64,000 bases of DNA from JBDREC01 sp043820105 [NCBI: Pseudomonadota bacterium] (GCA_043820105.1 JBDREC010000039.1:1-64000), one strand, 5' to 3'; counted from the stretch's first letter, positions 1 through 9,225 are shown. The notes: generated from the sequence alone by a model not told the origin. Numbers and translations are program-made.

Positions 1-192
1 TCTGATAGCCTTTAACAAAGTTGGTCTTCGTCTGCTTACATGATCAACATTTAAAGCTAGAGCCATCTGCTCATAAAAATCTATTACAGAACCTGATCCT
101 GCAATAAGCGGTGCTTCATAAATTTTACCATTAAGCTTAAAGGTGCGATCTTTTTTTACACTTCTTGTTTCTTCTTTTATAAAATCAGGCAA
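1..192 (-). CDS. Partial unknown ORF at the left edge
   Basis: An open frame runs off the left edge. It lies in the same frame as the FHA-TPR gene and begins directly after that gene's TAA stop. There is no ATG near the front: possible starts are TTG at 192 or ATG at 66, neither with a clear ribosome binding site. It encodes about 64 residues here, including PDFIKEETR, KLNGKIYEAP and VSRRRPTLL. I do not recognise the family. The position suggests co-transcription with the FHA-TPR gene, but a decayed gene is equally possible. Confidence 0.4.
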   Translation of the reverse strand, partial: MPDFIKEETRSVKKDRTFKLNGKIYEAPLIAGSGSVIDFYEQMALALNVDHVSRRRPTLLKAIR

Positions 193-207
193 GTGTGAAA
201 GGCTTAG

Positions 208-1206
208 TTAAAAGGTTAAATCTTCGTCACTAATTTCTTCTTTAGTAACTCCTCGCCTGGATCCTATTTCTTCGACTAGTCCTTTGGCGTCAGGGTGGGC
301 GGGGTCAAGCTCTAGTGCCATATTGCATTCTAATTCGGCTTTAACCAGATTATCGATTTCAAAATATGCTACGCATAAAAAGAAGTGTGCTTCAGCGTCT
401 GTTCTGTCAATTTCAATGGCTTTTATAATGGTTGGTATACCCTTTTCATAATCGCGCATTGCTATATAATTTTCGCCTAAATGATAATATGCATCATATA
501 AATTCGGAGCAAGTTCACTTGCTTTAATAAAGGCCTTGTTTGAATTATTAAAATCTCCAAGTCCTTTATTTGCAAGCCCTAAGCCCATATGAAAATCAGG
601 GACATCTGGTATCTCAGAAATTAATTCCTCAAAAATCACCTTAGCTTCTTCTAGCTGTCCCTTTTCTAAATGAGAAAAGGCAAGCTCTGCTCTTTCAAAA
701 GAAGTATCATAAATCATATTCATAATTAATTTATGATATTTAAAACCCACTAAAGCGCCTACAACTAAAACAGAAAGGACAAAAAGCTTAAGAATTGAAA
801 GCCCATTTTTCTTTTTTGGGCTAACTTTATTAATTCTTTCTTTTTTTACTTTTTTGGTTTTACTTTTAAATAAGCCAGAAAATAATGCTTTTTTCTTTTC
901 TTTAGAGCTTTTTATTTCATGTATTTCAAAAGACGTCTCACCAATAAAAATTCTATCTCCTGGAATAACAGGAATTTCCGTAATTTTTTTCCCATTAACC
1001 ATTACTCCATGTGAAGAATTTTCATCTTTAAGCACAAGCTGTTTGCCTCTAAAATAGAAGGTTGCATGTCTTCTTGAAACTTTAGAGTCACGAATAGCAA
1101 TGTCATTGTCTGAGGATCTTCCAATTGAATATTTGGTGTGTTCCAATTCAATGGGAAATTCAATAGCATCAACACCTGGTTGATAGATTTTCAGAAGGTA
1201 TTTCAT
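208..1206 (-). CDS. FHA domain, transmembrane, TPR protein
   Basis: This 332-residue protein starts with a forkhead-associated domain (about residues 5-97). Its phosphothreonine-binding signature is intact: GR at 29-30, SRRH at 44-47, an N..HG turn at 63-66 and NG at 71-72. A basic linker leads to one membrane helix at about 137-156. Tetratricopeptide repeats then fill about 170-315. The FHA domain should lie in the cytoplasm and the TPRs across the membrane, because the lysine-rich linker precedes the helix. FHA domains read phosphothreonine, so a role as a phospho-dependent scaffold is likely, but no kinase is visible nearby. The start is ATG. The partner is unknown. Confidence 0.85.
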   Translation of the reverse strand: MKYLLKIYQPGVDAIEFPIELEHTKYSIGRSSDNDIAIRDSKVSRRHATFYFRGKQLVLKDENSSHGVMVNGKKITEIPVIPGDRIFIGETSFEIHEIKSSKEKKKALFSGLFKSKTKKVKKERINKVSPKKKNGLSILKLFVLSVLVVGALVGFKYHKLIMNMIYDTSFERAELAFSHLEKGQLEEAKVIFEELISEIPDVPDFHMGLGLANKGLGDFNNSNKAFIKASELAPNLYDAYYHLGENYIAMRDYEKGIPTIIKAIEIDRTDAEAHFFLCVAYFEIDNLVKAELECNMALELDPAHPDAKGLVEEIGSRRGVTKEEISDEDLTF

Positions 1207-1453
1207 GTTAGAGTTCCATTTTATTTTTTCAAGTATTATTATACAAATAAAAAATTAAATTAAAACAAAAATATGTAACCTAAATATTGCTGAGCCTTTA
1301 TATTTCAATATCCCAATATTCCAAACTTTCAGATTCTTTTAAAAATCTATTGATTTATCAAAGTATTTATTATTAAAAGAACATTCGATTGATTCTGATA
1401 ATTTTATACTGAATCAAAATGATTATTTTTATTCATTGGAGGTTTTTAAAAAA

Positions 1454-3370
1454 ATGCTTAAACAGATGAGAGAAAATGCTAGTTCCTGGATAATAAAAAT
1501 TTTATTTGGATTTTTAGTTTTAACCTTTGTTTCATGGGGCGGTTATTCTGGAATAAAAGGCTGTGGTTCTAAAGAAGGCGCTATAATAGTAGATAAACAA
1601 GTTATTTCCCAGCAAGAATATAAAGAAAGATATATGCGAGAACTTGAAAGACAAAAGATGATGTTCCCAAAAGCCTTTTCAGGAGAAATGCCTAAATATA
1701 TCGAAGAAATGCTTAAAAAGAATGTGCTTGAACAAATGACAAATGAAATCTTACTTGGGGAAATGGCTCAAAAGCTTGGCATTTCAATTTCTAAAGAGGA
1801 AGTAACAAACATTATTAAAAATATTGATAGCTTTAAAAACAAAGAAACAGGCCAGTTCGATATAAGTTTATATAAACGGTTGTTGCAGTATAACAGTCTT
1901 ACTCCTCAAGAGTTTGAGGGACAACAAATGTCTTTACTGGAAAGACAGAGAATTATTAATCTTTTTCAAGGTGGAATAATTCTTACTGAGAATGAAATAA
2001 AAGATGCCTATGAAAGTGAAAACCACAAAGTAATTCTTTCATATTTAGAATTAGATCCAAATAATTTTGAGTATCAAGGCAAGCTTAACGATGATGAGTT
2101 AAAAAGTCTTTATGAATCATCAAAAACATCTTTTCAGTTGCCAGAAGAACGAAAAGTTAAATATATAATATTTGATACTTCTGAAAACTTTGATTCAGCA
2201 AGCTATGAAGAAGATGAAGCATTTACATATTTTGAAGAAAAAATAAAAGAAAACGTAGAAAGCAAATGGCAAAAGAAGCTTAGTTTAGTTTCAAGAATTT
2301 TTGTTAAAACGGCAGAAGATGAAGCCGCCAGAACTAATGAGATTTTAGGTCTATTAAATTCTGGAGAAGATTTTCATAAAGTCGCTGTGCAAAGCTCTGA
2401 TGACTATTACGCTGGTAATGGTGGAAGATTGGGCTATCTAACTGATGATGACATAAAATTAAAATTCACCCAAGAAGCCCTTCCTATTGTTAACGCTACA
2501 AAAATTAATACTTATTCAAAACCTATTAAGACCTCAAGAGGCACATATATTGTATTAGTTGAAGATAAAATAAACGCAGGGGATGTAAGCTTTGCCAGAT
2601 TGAAAAATGTAGTTGATTATGATCTGAAACTTCAAATAGCATCTGAAAACATTCAATTAATAGCAGAAGAAGCAAGTGAACTCATTAAAATGCCTGAAGA
2701 AACACTAGAGGCGTATGCAAAGAAAAATAAAATGAAAATATTTGAAAGTTCCTATTTCTCAAAAGAATCAAGCAATGATAGGATCTTTCAGGCAAAGCCC
2801 ATTATTTCTAAGCTATTTACACTCAGCAAAGAGGATTCTTCTGAGGCCTTAAAAATCAAGGCTGATTTATTTGTTATAGCTCAAATTGCTGACATAAAAG
2901 CTCCAATAATTCCAGAATTTGATATCGCAAAAGACATGGTAAAAAAAGAACTAATAAAAAACAAGTCCCAGCAAATGGCTAGTGATAAAGCAGAAGAACT
3001 TGTAAAAGAGCTTGCAAACAATAAACCCTTTGAAGATATTTTAAAAGAAAATAAGCTTATAGCAAAAGACTCTACTGAATTTGGACAAAGCGAAAATGGA
3101 TATATACCAGGACTTGGAAAGGCTGATGACCTCATGAAGCTTGCTTTTGCGACAGATGAAGGTGCGGCAATAAAGAAAAGTTTTTTGATTAATAATAAAT
3201 ACGTAATTGCAAAAGTTAAAAAAGTAAGCAAACCTGATTGGGCTAAATTTGAAAGTGAAAAAGAAGAGATTTCAACACGCCTTACAAGTTCAAGAAAAAA
3301 CCTAATAGTATCCAGTTGGCTTAAATCTCTTAATGATGAAGCAGATATCAAAGTCAACATAGATATCTAA
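1454..3370 (+). CDS. ppiD: PpiD/SurA-like peptidyl-prolyl isomerase
   Basis: A membrane-anchored periplasmic foldase of 638 residues. A single N-terminal membrane helix (about 12-31) is followed by a SurA-type N-terminal chaperone region and then a parvulin (PPIC) domain at roughly 275-375, with a GGRLGYL motif. A long helical C-terminal chaperone region follows. Length and order match PpiD, which helps outer-membrane and periplasmic proteins fold as they leave Sec. The frame is open from a TTG at 1436, but that codon is part of the GGAGG ribosome binding site for the ATG at 1454, which also gives the family's usual MLKQMRE start. The DUF218 gene follows 22 nt later and may be co-transcribed. 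Confidence 0.9.
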   Translation: MLKQMRENASSWIIKILFGFLVLTFVSWGGYSGIKGCGSKEGAIIVDKQVISQQEYKERYMRELERQKMMFPKAFSGEMPKYIEEMLKKNVLEQMTNEILLGEMAQKLGISISKEEVTNIIKNIDSFKNKETGQFDISLYKRLLQYNSLTPQEFEGQQMSLLERQRIINLFQGGIILTENEIKDAYESENHKVILSYLELDPNNFEYQGKLNDDELKSLYESSKTSFQLPEERKVKYIIFDTSENFDSASYEEDEAFTYFEEKIKENVESKWQKKLSLVSRIFVKTAEDEAARTNEILGLLNSGEDFHKVAVQSSDDYYAGNGGRLGYLTDDDIKLKFTQEALPIVNATKINTYSKPIKTSRGTYIVLVEDKINAGDVSFARLKNVVDYDLKLQIASENIQLIAEEASELIKMPEETLEAYAKKNKMKIFESSYFSKESSNDRIFQAKPIISKLFTLSKEDSSEALKIKADLFVIAQIADIKAPIIPEFDIAKDMVKKELIKNKSQQMASDKAEELVKELANNKPFEDILKENKLIAKDSTEFGQSENGYIPGLGKADDLMKLAFATDEGAAIKKSFLINNKYVIAKVKKVSKPDWAKFESEKEEISTRLTSSRKNLIVSSWLKSLNDEADIKVNIDI

Positions 3371-3392
3371 ATAATAATTTTTTAGGTTTATT

Positions 3393-3986
3393 TTGAAAAA
3401 GCATATAAAAAGCCTGCTTATAATTTCATCAATAATATTTATTTGTTTAATCTTCTTTTCTGTTTCCTTTTATAGTTTTCTAAAGCGTATAGATTCATAT
3501 GATTGTGTTGAAAGCAAACCAGAAGGATTAATTGTTGTTTTAGCAGGAGGACCAGGAAGAATCCATAAGGGCCTATCTGTTCTTTCTAATTCAAAACAGT
3601 CTATTCTCGTTTTATCAGGAGTTGGAGAAAATTCCAGTCTTAAAGACATAGTAAATTCAGCAGGCTATAACAATCCAATTCATGAAAAACAAATAATTAT
3701 TGATAGGACCTCTAAGTCTACATATGAAAACGCCATTGAGGTTAATAAAATATTAAGCCTATATCACTTTTCTAATATTACTATTATTACCTCAAATATC
3801 CATATGCCCAGATCACTTTTAATTTTTAGGAAGCTTTTACCTGATAACATAAAAATAGATAGTCATCCTATCTGCGAATATGATGGCAAACTTGCTTCTT
3901 TGTTTTCAAATAAATTAAAATGGTCAGTTATTTTTTTTGAATTTATCAAATATTATCTTTTTAAAATTAAGTTTCTCTTTTCATAA
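3393..3986 (+). CDS. DUF218 (YdcF/SanA-like) membrane protein
   Basis: A 197-residue protein with an N-terminal membrane helix (about 6-30) and a DUF218 domain. Visible family motifs are VVLAGGPGR near residue 49, a STYENA stretch, and TIITSNIHMPRS, where the family usually has TSxYHMPRA. YdcF/SanA/ElyC proteins are implicated in cell envelope integrity, with an unclear reaction. It starts with TTG, 22 nt after ppiD; there is no strong ribosome binding site. The end of this gene lies just upstream of a sigma-54 promoter for the next gene. Confidence 0.8.
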   Translation: MKKHIKSLLIISSIIFICLIFFSVSFYSFLKRIDSYDCVESKPEGLIVVLAGGPGRIHKGLSVLSNSKQSILVLSGVGENSSLKDIVNSAGYNNPIHEKQIIIDRTSKSTYENAIEVNKILSLYHFSNITIITSNIHMPRSLLIFRKLLPDNIKIDSHPICEYDGKLASLFSNKLKWSVIFFEFIKYYLFKIKFLFS

Positions 3987-4005
3987 AAACACTTAACAAT
4001 TAATT

Positions 4006-4021
4006 TGGCACCAAATTTGCA
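4006..4021 (+). promoter_or_regulatory. Sigma-54 (-24/-12) promoter
   Basis: TGGCAC, 5 nt, TTGCA: a full match to the RpoN consensus, with GG and GC exactly 12 nt apart. The -12 element is about 49 nt before the ATG of the exported protein at 4069. A bacterial enhancer-binding activator would be required; none is encoded in the window. Confidence 0.85.
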
Positions 4022-4068
4022 CTGTATAAGCAAAGACTGAATTTAAAATTCCCATAAAGGGGGCAAAA

Positions 4069-5985
4069 ATGAAATTTTTAACAAAGCACAACTATCTGTT
4101 TTCATGCAAATATATACGATTTGCCTTATTATTTTTAATCTTATTTATACTAAATTTTTCCTCTATTTTTGCGAATTTTTTGTCTCACTATGAAGAACAA
4201 AATGCGGCATGTGATTTTGGGAAAAAGGGGCTTGAAAAGTTTTATAAAGTGTCGAATTCTGGAAAATATCATCTGACTTATTGGAAAACAATCTCACAAC
4301 ATGATCTAAGTGCTTATCTAATAAAAGCAGATTTTAATAAAGATGAAAACTGGGATAAGTGTATTAAACCAGGCTTAGCATATCTATACCTCGATGCATG
4401 GCTTTGGCAAGTATATCTAGAAAACAAGGCTTCTGAAAATCCTGAAAATTCAACTTATAAAAAGCAAGCCAGGCAAAATGAAGAAGGTTTAAAATACTAT
4501 GTTACACCTCTATTTTATAATGCTTTCCATGAAAAAGATGGTCATTTATTAAAAGTTTCTGAAATAAAACAAAGTGAAATCAATATTCCCAACAGTATGG
4601 AGACATCAGTTACAAATAGAATATTAAACATGTCTGATGAGCTTACTGAAATTGACTTAGTGCTAATGGATGCATGTGAAGCGCTCTCTACCTGCACAGA
4701 CCTTGTAAGCTTCTTCAAAGCAAATCACCAAGTGATTTTAAAACCAGAAGAATCAAAACAGCATTTGCCAGAGTATGATCCTCTAGGCTTAGATCACGAA
4801 AAAGAATTAATGACAACAATAGAAGATTCTAATGAAGAAGATATCTATGGAATACAAATTGAAAAAGTTAACACCAATAATTCAGAAGAGATTTTGGAAA
4901 AAAAGGCTGAAGCCAAACCCATAGAAAACACACAAGCTGCTGAACAAAAGCATTTTGAAGATACTATAAACTTGGCAGACTCTTCTCTTCATTTGGAAAT
5001 CTCTGATGAATCTTATTTCTATACTTCTCAGCTAATGTTAAATTGGATAAGAGCTTATAACCCAGAAATGGCGCTTGCATTTATTGACATAGTGTCATTG
5101 GTTAAAAACTATAGTGATGACAAAATCAATCACCCCAAAAATGCATTTTTAGCCCTTCTGCTATATAACAAAACACCTCTTGACCTAGAAGAAGTGTGTC
5201 TTGAAAAAAATCTTAACATCTATGATTGCACCTATACATTTCTGGCTGCATGGGATCTAAAGTATATTTATGCTAATAACTTTATAAATAATGATCCTGG
5301 TTTTAACAGAGAAGAAATACTTTTTACTTTTAACAGGAAAATAGTATTAACATGGTTAGGTTTATGCAGTGAAATAAATGAAAATCTTGCTGTAGCAATT
5401 ACTGAAAATTTAAGCCTTTTAACAGACAGTTTTTATGACTTTGCCTCTCAAGATCTTCGAGGGGAAAGTTGCAATAATTATATGGAAATCGCAAAGCTAA
5501 AAATTCATTTTAATGCTATACACAGATGGAATGAAAAAGAGTTTATTCAGGAAGTGTATATTGCAGGCTATAACCCACACAAAGACTATAATCAAGATTA
5601 TACAAGACAAAGGATTGTAGATAAAAAAGATGACAAAAAAGTAGTTATCATTGAAAACCAGCCGGTTTCTACTCCAGAGGAAACAAATAGCAGTGATAGC
5701 GACATAGAGAAAATAAGACTTTGGTTAAAGGAATATGGATCGTATAATCCAGAACTTAAAGAGACAATATTACGTGCTTCAGGTGAGTTTACTAAAACCA
5801 ATAACTTGATGGAATATGTAGCAGATGAAGGCGATGGTTTTATTAGATTAAATGACGATTTCTATGCATATTTAGTAGCAGAAGATATTGAAATTGAAAA
5901 ATTAAATACACAAGGAAAAGACCAATATCATAAGATAACTGCTCAAACCATATATGATAAATTTGTTTCCTATTACCTTTTCTAA
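4069..5985 (+). CDS. Exported protein of unknown function
   Basis: A 638-residue protein whose basic N-terminus and hydrophobic stretch at about 16-34 look like a signal peptide ending near IFANF. The remainder is hydrophilic and rich in Asp, Glu, Asn and Lys, with a low-complexity acidic region around residues 225-310 and several cysteines (CDF, DACEALSTC, SCNN) that could form disulfides. I recognise no domain. The ATG has a strong AAGGGGG ribosome binding site and an excellent sigma-54 promoter upstream. It shares that arrangement with seven other exported-protein genes here, which suggests a common regulon. Confidence 0.8.
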   Translation: MKFLTKHNYLFSCKYIRFALLFLILFILNFSSIFANFLSHYEEQNAACDFGKKGLEKFYKVSNSGKYHLTYWKTISQHDLSAYLIKADFNKDENWDKCIKPGLAYLYLDAWLWQVYLENKASENPENSTYKKQARQNEEGLKYYVTPLFYNAFHEKDGHLLKVSEIKQSEINIPNSMETSVTNRILNMSDELTEIDLVLMDACEALSTCTDLVSFFKANHQVILKPEESKQHLPEYDPLGLDHEKELMTTIEDSNEEDIYGIQIEKVNTNNSEEILEKKAEAKPIENTQAAEQKHFEDTINLADSSLHLEISDESYFYTSQLMLNWIRAYNPEMALAFIDIVSLVKNYSDDKINHPKNAFLALLLYNKTPLDLEEVCLEKNLNIYDCTYTFLAAWDLKYIYANNFINNDPGFNREEILFTFNRKIVLTWLGLCSEINENLAVAITENLSLLTDSFYDFASQDLRGESCNNYMEIAKLKIHFNAIHRWNEKEFIQEVYIAGYNPHKDYNQDYTRQRIVDKKDDKKVVIIENQPVSTPEETNSSDSDIEKIRLWLKEYGSYNPELKETILRASGEFTKTNNLMEYVADEGDGFIRLNDDFYAYLVAEDIEIEKLNTQGKDQYHKITAQTIYDKFVSYYLF

Positions 5986-6000
5986 TTTGAATCTTGCTTT

Positions 6001-6035
6001 TTAAGTCTTAAGTGTTATGTGGTAAGTTATAAGCC
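6001..6035 (+). repeat. Degenerate heptamer array
   Basis: Five 7-nt units in a row: TTAAGTC, TTAAGTG, TTATGTG, GTAAGTT, ATAAGCC. It fills most of the space between the upstream exported-protein gene and rsmG and ends about 20 nt before the rsmG start. Confidence 0.55.
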
Positions 6036-6054
6036 ATGAACCCAAGGAAAACCC

Positions 6055-6699
6055 ATGATAGCACTTGAAATTGAAATGAATAAACTTTTCAGACACTTTG
6101 GTTTTCAATTATCAAAAAACCAAATCTCCATGTTTGCAAAATTCCATGATATTTTATTGCAGGAAAATAAAAAAATAAATATAACGCGTCTTCATCGCTT
6201 TGAAGATATTGTAATTAAACATTTTGTGGATTCGATTATTATTAACCGTCACGTCTGGCTACCTAATAATTTAATGGACATTGGCACAGGTGGCGGATTC
6301 CCTGGAATTCCTTTAAAAATTGTCACACCAAAATTAAATCTTACCTTAGTTGAACCTGTTTTAAAAAGAGTAAATTTTTTGAAATTAGTCAGAAAAGAAC
6401 TAAACCTTAACAAGGTAAATATTATTGGGAAAAAAGTAGACCTAGACTTTTCATATCCTGCTGAGGGAATTGTAACACGAGCATTTAAATCCATTGACCA
6501 TACCTTGAATATTGTTAGCAGGTCTTTACAAGTAGGAGGCAGAGTCTTTTTCATGAAAGGACCAAAGGCTGATGTAGACCTGGCTTCAATTACAAATGAA
6601 ACTAAAAAGATTTTTTCTATTGCCAGCGATGTTTCTTATGAACTTCCAAACACAAGCTATAAAAGAAGAATTATTGTGTTTCAAAAGGAGTGGGAATAA
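6055..6699 (+). CDS. rsmG: 16S rRNA m7G527 methyltransferase RsmG
   Basis: RsmG (GidB) methylates N7 of G527 in 16S rRNA using S-adenosylmethionine. The 214-residue length is normal. The SAM-binding loop DIGTGGGFPGIPL is intact at about residues 77-89, preceded by the family motif ENKKINITR and followed by VEPVLKR and a VTRAF motif. The ATG follows an AAGGAA ribosome binding site. It is usually linked to gidA or parA/parB, but here it lies before an RluB-type pseudouridine synthase, pairing two rRNA modification genes separated only by a heptamer array. Confidence 0.93.
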   Translation: MIALEIEMNKLFRHFGFQLSKNQISMFAKFHDILLQENKKINITRLHRFEDIVIKHFVDSIIINRHVWLPNNLMDIGTGGGFPGIPLKIVTPKLNLTLVEPVLKRVNFLKLVRKELNLNKVNIIGKKVDLDFSYPAEGIVTRAFKSIDHTLNIVSRSLQVGGRVFFMKGPKADVDLASITNETKKIFSIASDVSYELPNTSYKRRIIVFQKEWE

Positions 6700-6703
6700 T
6701 TTA

Positions 6704-6731
6704 TTGCCGCTTGCTAGTTGCTAGTTGCTGG
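6704..6731 (+). repeat. TTGCTAG heptamer array
   Basis: Four 7-nt units: TTGCCGC, TTGCTAG, TTGCTAG, TTGCTGG. The array begins just after the rsmG stop and fills the spacer before the pseudouridine synthase gene. Confidence 0.75.
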
Positions 6732-6747
6732 TAATAATGAGAATACT

Positions 6748-7542
6748 ATGCCTAAAAAGAGAATATATTATTGGCTTTCAAAGTCAGGAAAAATAAGAAC
6801 AAGAAAAGAAGCAGAAAAGCTTATTAATGCTGGCAGAATTTTGCTCAATGGAAACAAAATCAAATCCCTGGAACTTCACATAGATCCTAAAAAGAAAAGA
6901 CTTACTCTTGATGGAGAAATCATTAAAATTAAAAAGGATAAAATATATATTATAATCAATAAACCTGAAGGTATAATTTCTTCTAAAGTAAATGCAGGAA
7001 AGCAAAAATCAGTCCTAGACCTTATAAAAACAGATAAGATAATAAGCGAAGAAATTAAAAACACCCTCTTTCCTGTTGGAAGGCTTGATCTGAATAGCTG
7101 CGGTCTTATGTTAATTACTAATGATGGTACTTTAGCTAATAAAATTCTAAAACCTGAAAACAAAATAAACAAAACATATGAAGTAAAAATAAAAGGCCTG
7201 CTTGCTCAAAGCCATATAGCCAAGCTTGAAAATGGAATTGAAATTATTCTTGAAAAAAATGGTATAAAATCAAGCTATCAAACGCAAGCATGTACAGTTA
7301 GAAATGTGACTAAAAATGAAATTAATAAAACAACTTCTTGTGAGATTATAATTTCCGAAGGTAAGAAAAGACAGATACGAAGAATGTTCAAAGCTTTAGG
7401 TTATGAGGTTTTTTTGCTTAAGAGAATAAAGATAGGAGGAGTGGAGCTTGGAAAGCTTGCGTTTGGGGAATATAGAATTATGACATGTGAGGCAATTGGA
7501 AAAATAATCAATAATCAATTTTCAATTTTCAATTATAAATGA
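6748..7542 (+). CDS. rluB: RluB/RsuA-type rRNA pseudouridine synthase
   Basis: A 264-residue pseudouridine synthase with an N-terminal S4 RNA-binding domain (about 1-60, including RTRKEAEKLINAGRI) and a catalytic domain with the conserved GRLD motif carrying the catalytic aspartate, followed by GLMLITNDG and the C-terminal EGKKRQIRRM motif. RluB modifies 23S rRNA and RsuA 16S rRNA; the sequence favours RluB but I cannot settle it. The frame extends upstream to a TTG at 6718, but that part is heptamer repeat, so ATG 6748 is preferred. The last dozen codons are also made of a heptamer array, so the C-terminal tail looks acquired. Confidence 0.88.
   Translation: MPKKRIYYWLSKSGKIRTRKEAEKLINAGRILLNGNKIKSLELHIDPKKKRLTLDGEIIKIKKDKIYIIINKPEGIISSKVNAGKQKSVLDLIKTDKIISEEIKNTLFPVGRLDLNSCGLMLITNDGTLANKILKPENKINKTYEVKIKGLLAQSHIAKLENGIEIILEKNGIKSSYQTQACTVRNVTKNEINKTTSCEIIISEGKKRQIRRMFKALGYEVFLLKRIKIGGVELGKLAFGEYRIMTCEAIGKIINNQFSIFNYK
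7503..7537 (+). repeat. AATTTTC heptamer array inside rluB 3' end
   Basis: Five 7-nt units: AATAATC twice, AATTTTC twice, AATTATA. The array is translated as the last residues of the pseudouridine synthase and ends 3 nt before its TGA. Confidence 0.7.
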
Positions 7543-7568
7543 AGATTTTTTTCAGCTGATTAAGCGAA

Positions 7569-8774
7569 TTATTTGTTATTTAATTTTGCAACAAGTCCGG
7601 CATAAAAGGCAGCAGCAGCTGACAAATCAGATACTCTACACTTTTCATTTGGAGCGTGAGCTTCTTTTTCATCGCCAGGACCAAAACCCAATGTTGGAAT
7701 ATTATACATTCCAGCAGTAGCTACACCATTTGTAGAAAAAGTCCATTTATCAACTTCTGGTTCTTTATCAAAAAGGTTTTTATACGAAAGAACTGCTTGC
7801 TTTAACCAATCAGAATCTTCATCCATTATCCAGGTTGGAAAATATTTTTCCATTCCAAATTCTTTTCCTGTGTAAGCTTTGCCTTCATAATACAAAACCT
7901 TTACTTCGGCATCTTCATATCCTGCGCGTGCTGCAGCTTCTTTTAGCTCAGCCACTGAGCTTTCAAGATTTTCACCAACTGTTAGTCTTCTATCAACTTG
8001 AACTGTAGCCCCGTCAGGAACAGCGCATTGTGAAGGTGAGGTAAAAAAGAATTGTGAGGCTGTAATTGTACCCTTGCCTAAAAAGGAATGATCTTTTAAT
8101 CTTTCATTTAATTTTTCTATTTCTAATAAAATCCTGGCCATTTTGTAAAGGGCATTGTCACCGCGTTCAGGCGCTGAACCGTGGCAAGATAATCCTTTGA
8201 CTGAAACAGTCATTTCCATTCGACCGCGTTGTCCTCTGTGAATTTTTAAACTCGTTGGTTCTGTTGAGACAACAAGCTCAGGTTTTACATTTTCTTCAGT
8301 TATTAAATAGTGCCAGCACAAACCATCACAATCTTCTTCCATTACAGTTCCAGTAAATAAAATTGAATACTCATTATTTAAATCTAGTTCTTTAATTATC
8401 TTCGCTGCATATACCATTGAAGCCATACCTGCTTTTTGATCAGATGTTCCACGACCCCAAACATATCCATCTTTAATTTCACCAGAGAAAGGATCCGAGT
8501 CCCAAAGACTTTCGTCCCCAGGATAAACAGTATCAATATGAGCATCAAAAGCTATGACTTTTGGACCATTACCTATTCGGCCAATAATGCTTCCAAGGGC
8601 ATCAACTCTAACCTCATCAAAACCAATTTTTTCCATTTCTGCTTTAATTGTAATAACAACATCTTGCTCTTTGCTTGAAAAAGATGGTGCTTGAATCATT
8701 CTTGATAAAAATGAAGCTATATCAGTTTCATATTTTTGAGATAAATCTAAAATTTGTTTATATATTATTGTCAT
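7569..8774 (-). CDS. ygeY: M20 family metallohydrolase, YgeY-like
   Basis: A 401-residue zinc hydrolase of the M20 (ArgE/DapE/CPG2) family. Metal-site motifs are present: FDAHIDTV, GRGTSDQKAG, MEEDCDG, STEPT and, near the C-terminus, a GPGDEKEAHAPNE stretch with the final histidine ligand. The sequence is closest to the YgeY group, which lies in selenium- and purine-linked clusters in other bacteria; no such genes are visible here, so the substrate is open (an N-acyl amino acid or small peptide). It starts 10 nt after ridA with a GGAGAA site, so the two form an operon. RidA partners amino acid metabolism, which fits an amino acid-releasing hydrolase. Confidence 0.85.
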   Translation of the reverse strand: MTIIYKQILDLSQKYETDIASFLSRMIQAPSFSSKEQDVVITIKAEMEKIGFDEVRVDALGSIIGRIGNGPKVIAFDAHIDTVYPGDESLWDSDPFSGEIKDGYVWGRGTSDQKAGMASMVYAAKIIKELDLNNEYSILFTGTVMEEDCDGLCWHYLITEENVKPELVVSTEPTSLKIHRGQRGRMEMTVSVKGLSCHGSAPERGDNALYKMARILLEIEKLNERLKDHSFLGKGTITASQFFFTSPSQCAVPDGATVQVDRRLTVGENLESSVAELKEAAARAGYEDAEVKVLYYEGKAYTGKEFGMEKYFPTWIMDEDSDWLKQAVLSYKNLFDKEPEVDKWTFSTNGVATAGMYNIPTLGFGPGDEKEAHAPNEKCRVSDLSAAAAFYAGLVAKLNNK

Positions 8775-8783
8775 TTTATTCTC

Positions 8784-9167
8784 CTATGGTGCTATAGCTA
8801 CAACTTCAATTTCGATTAAAGCATCCTTTGGTAGTCTTGAAACTTCAACAACAGCTCTAGCAGGTTTTGATTTATTAAAATAAAGGCTAAAAAGCTCATT
8901 TACTGCTACAAAATTTTCAAGGTCCGTCACATAAATAGTAGCCTTTAGGACATTTGCAAGGGATGATCCAGCTGCATCCAAAATTTCTTTAACATTATCA
9001 AAGGCCCGTCTAATATGAACCTCAATATCTCCTTCAACCATCTCACCAGTTTTTGGATCAAGAGGAATTTGCCCAGATGTAAATATTAAATTTCCACACC
9101 TAATAGCCTGAGCATACGGACCAATAGCCTGAGGAGCATTCTCAGTATTTATAGTTATTTTTTCCAT
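8784..9167 (-). CDS. ridA: RidA family enamine/imine deaminase
   Basis: A 127-residue RidA/YjgF/UK114 protein. RidA hydrolyses reactive enamine and imine intermediates made by PLP enzymes, giving a keto acid and ammonia, and protects them from damage. Family features are visible: GPYAQA at about 16-21, FTSGQIPLDP, and the substrate-binding arginine in PARAVVEVSRLPKDALIEIE. Length is typical. It is the first gene of a two-gene unit with the M20 hydrolase. A seven-copy heptamer array lies 10-58 nt upstream of its start, where its promoter or leader should be. Confidence 0.93.
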   Translation of the reverse strand: MEKITINTENAPQAIGPYAQAIRCGNLIFTSGQIPLDPKTGEMVEGDIEVHIRRAFDNVKEILDAAGSSLANVLKATIYVTDLENFVAVNELFSLYFNKSKPARAVVEVSRLPKDALIEIEVVAIAP

Positions 9168-9176
9168 GTTTTCTCC

Positions 9177-9225
9177 TTACGACTTAAAACTTACGACTTA
9201 CGACTTACAACTTACGACTTACGAC
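9177..9225 (+). repeat. TTACGAC heptamer array upstream of ridA
   Basis: Seven 7-nt units in register: TTACGAC, TTAAAAC, TTACGAC, TTACGAC, TTACAAC, TTACGAC, TTACGAC. It lies in the divergent spacer between ridA and the FHA-GGDEF gene. Confidence 0.9.

Noticed and set aside
1-192. Left-edge frame as the C-terminal end of a DDE transposase (KDRTFKLNGKIYEAP looks similar)
   Set aside because: The similarity stops after about 20 residues, the protein continues past where such enzymes end, and upstream is an unrelated gene, not the rest of a transposase.
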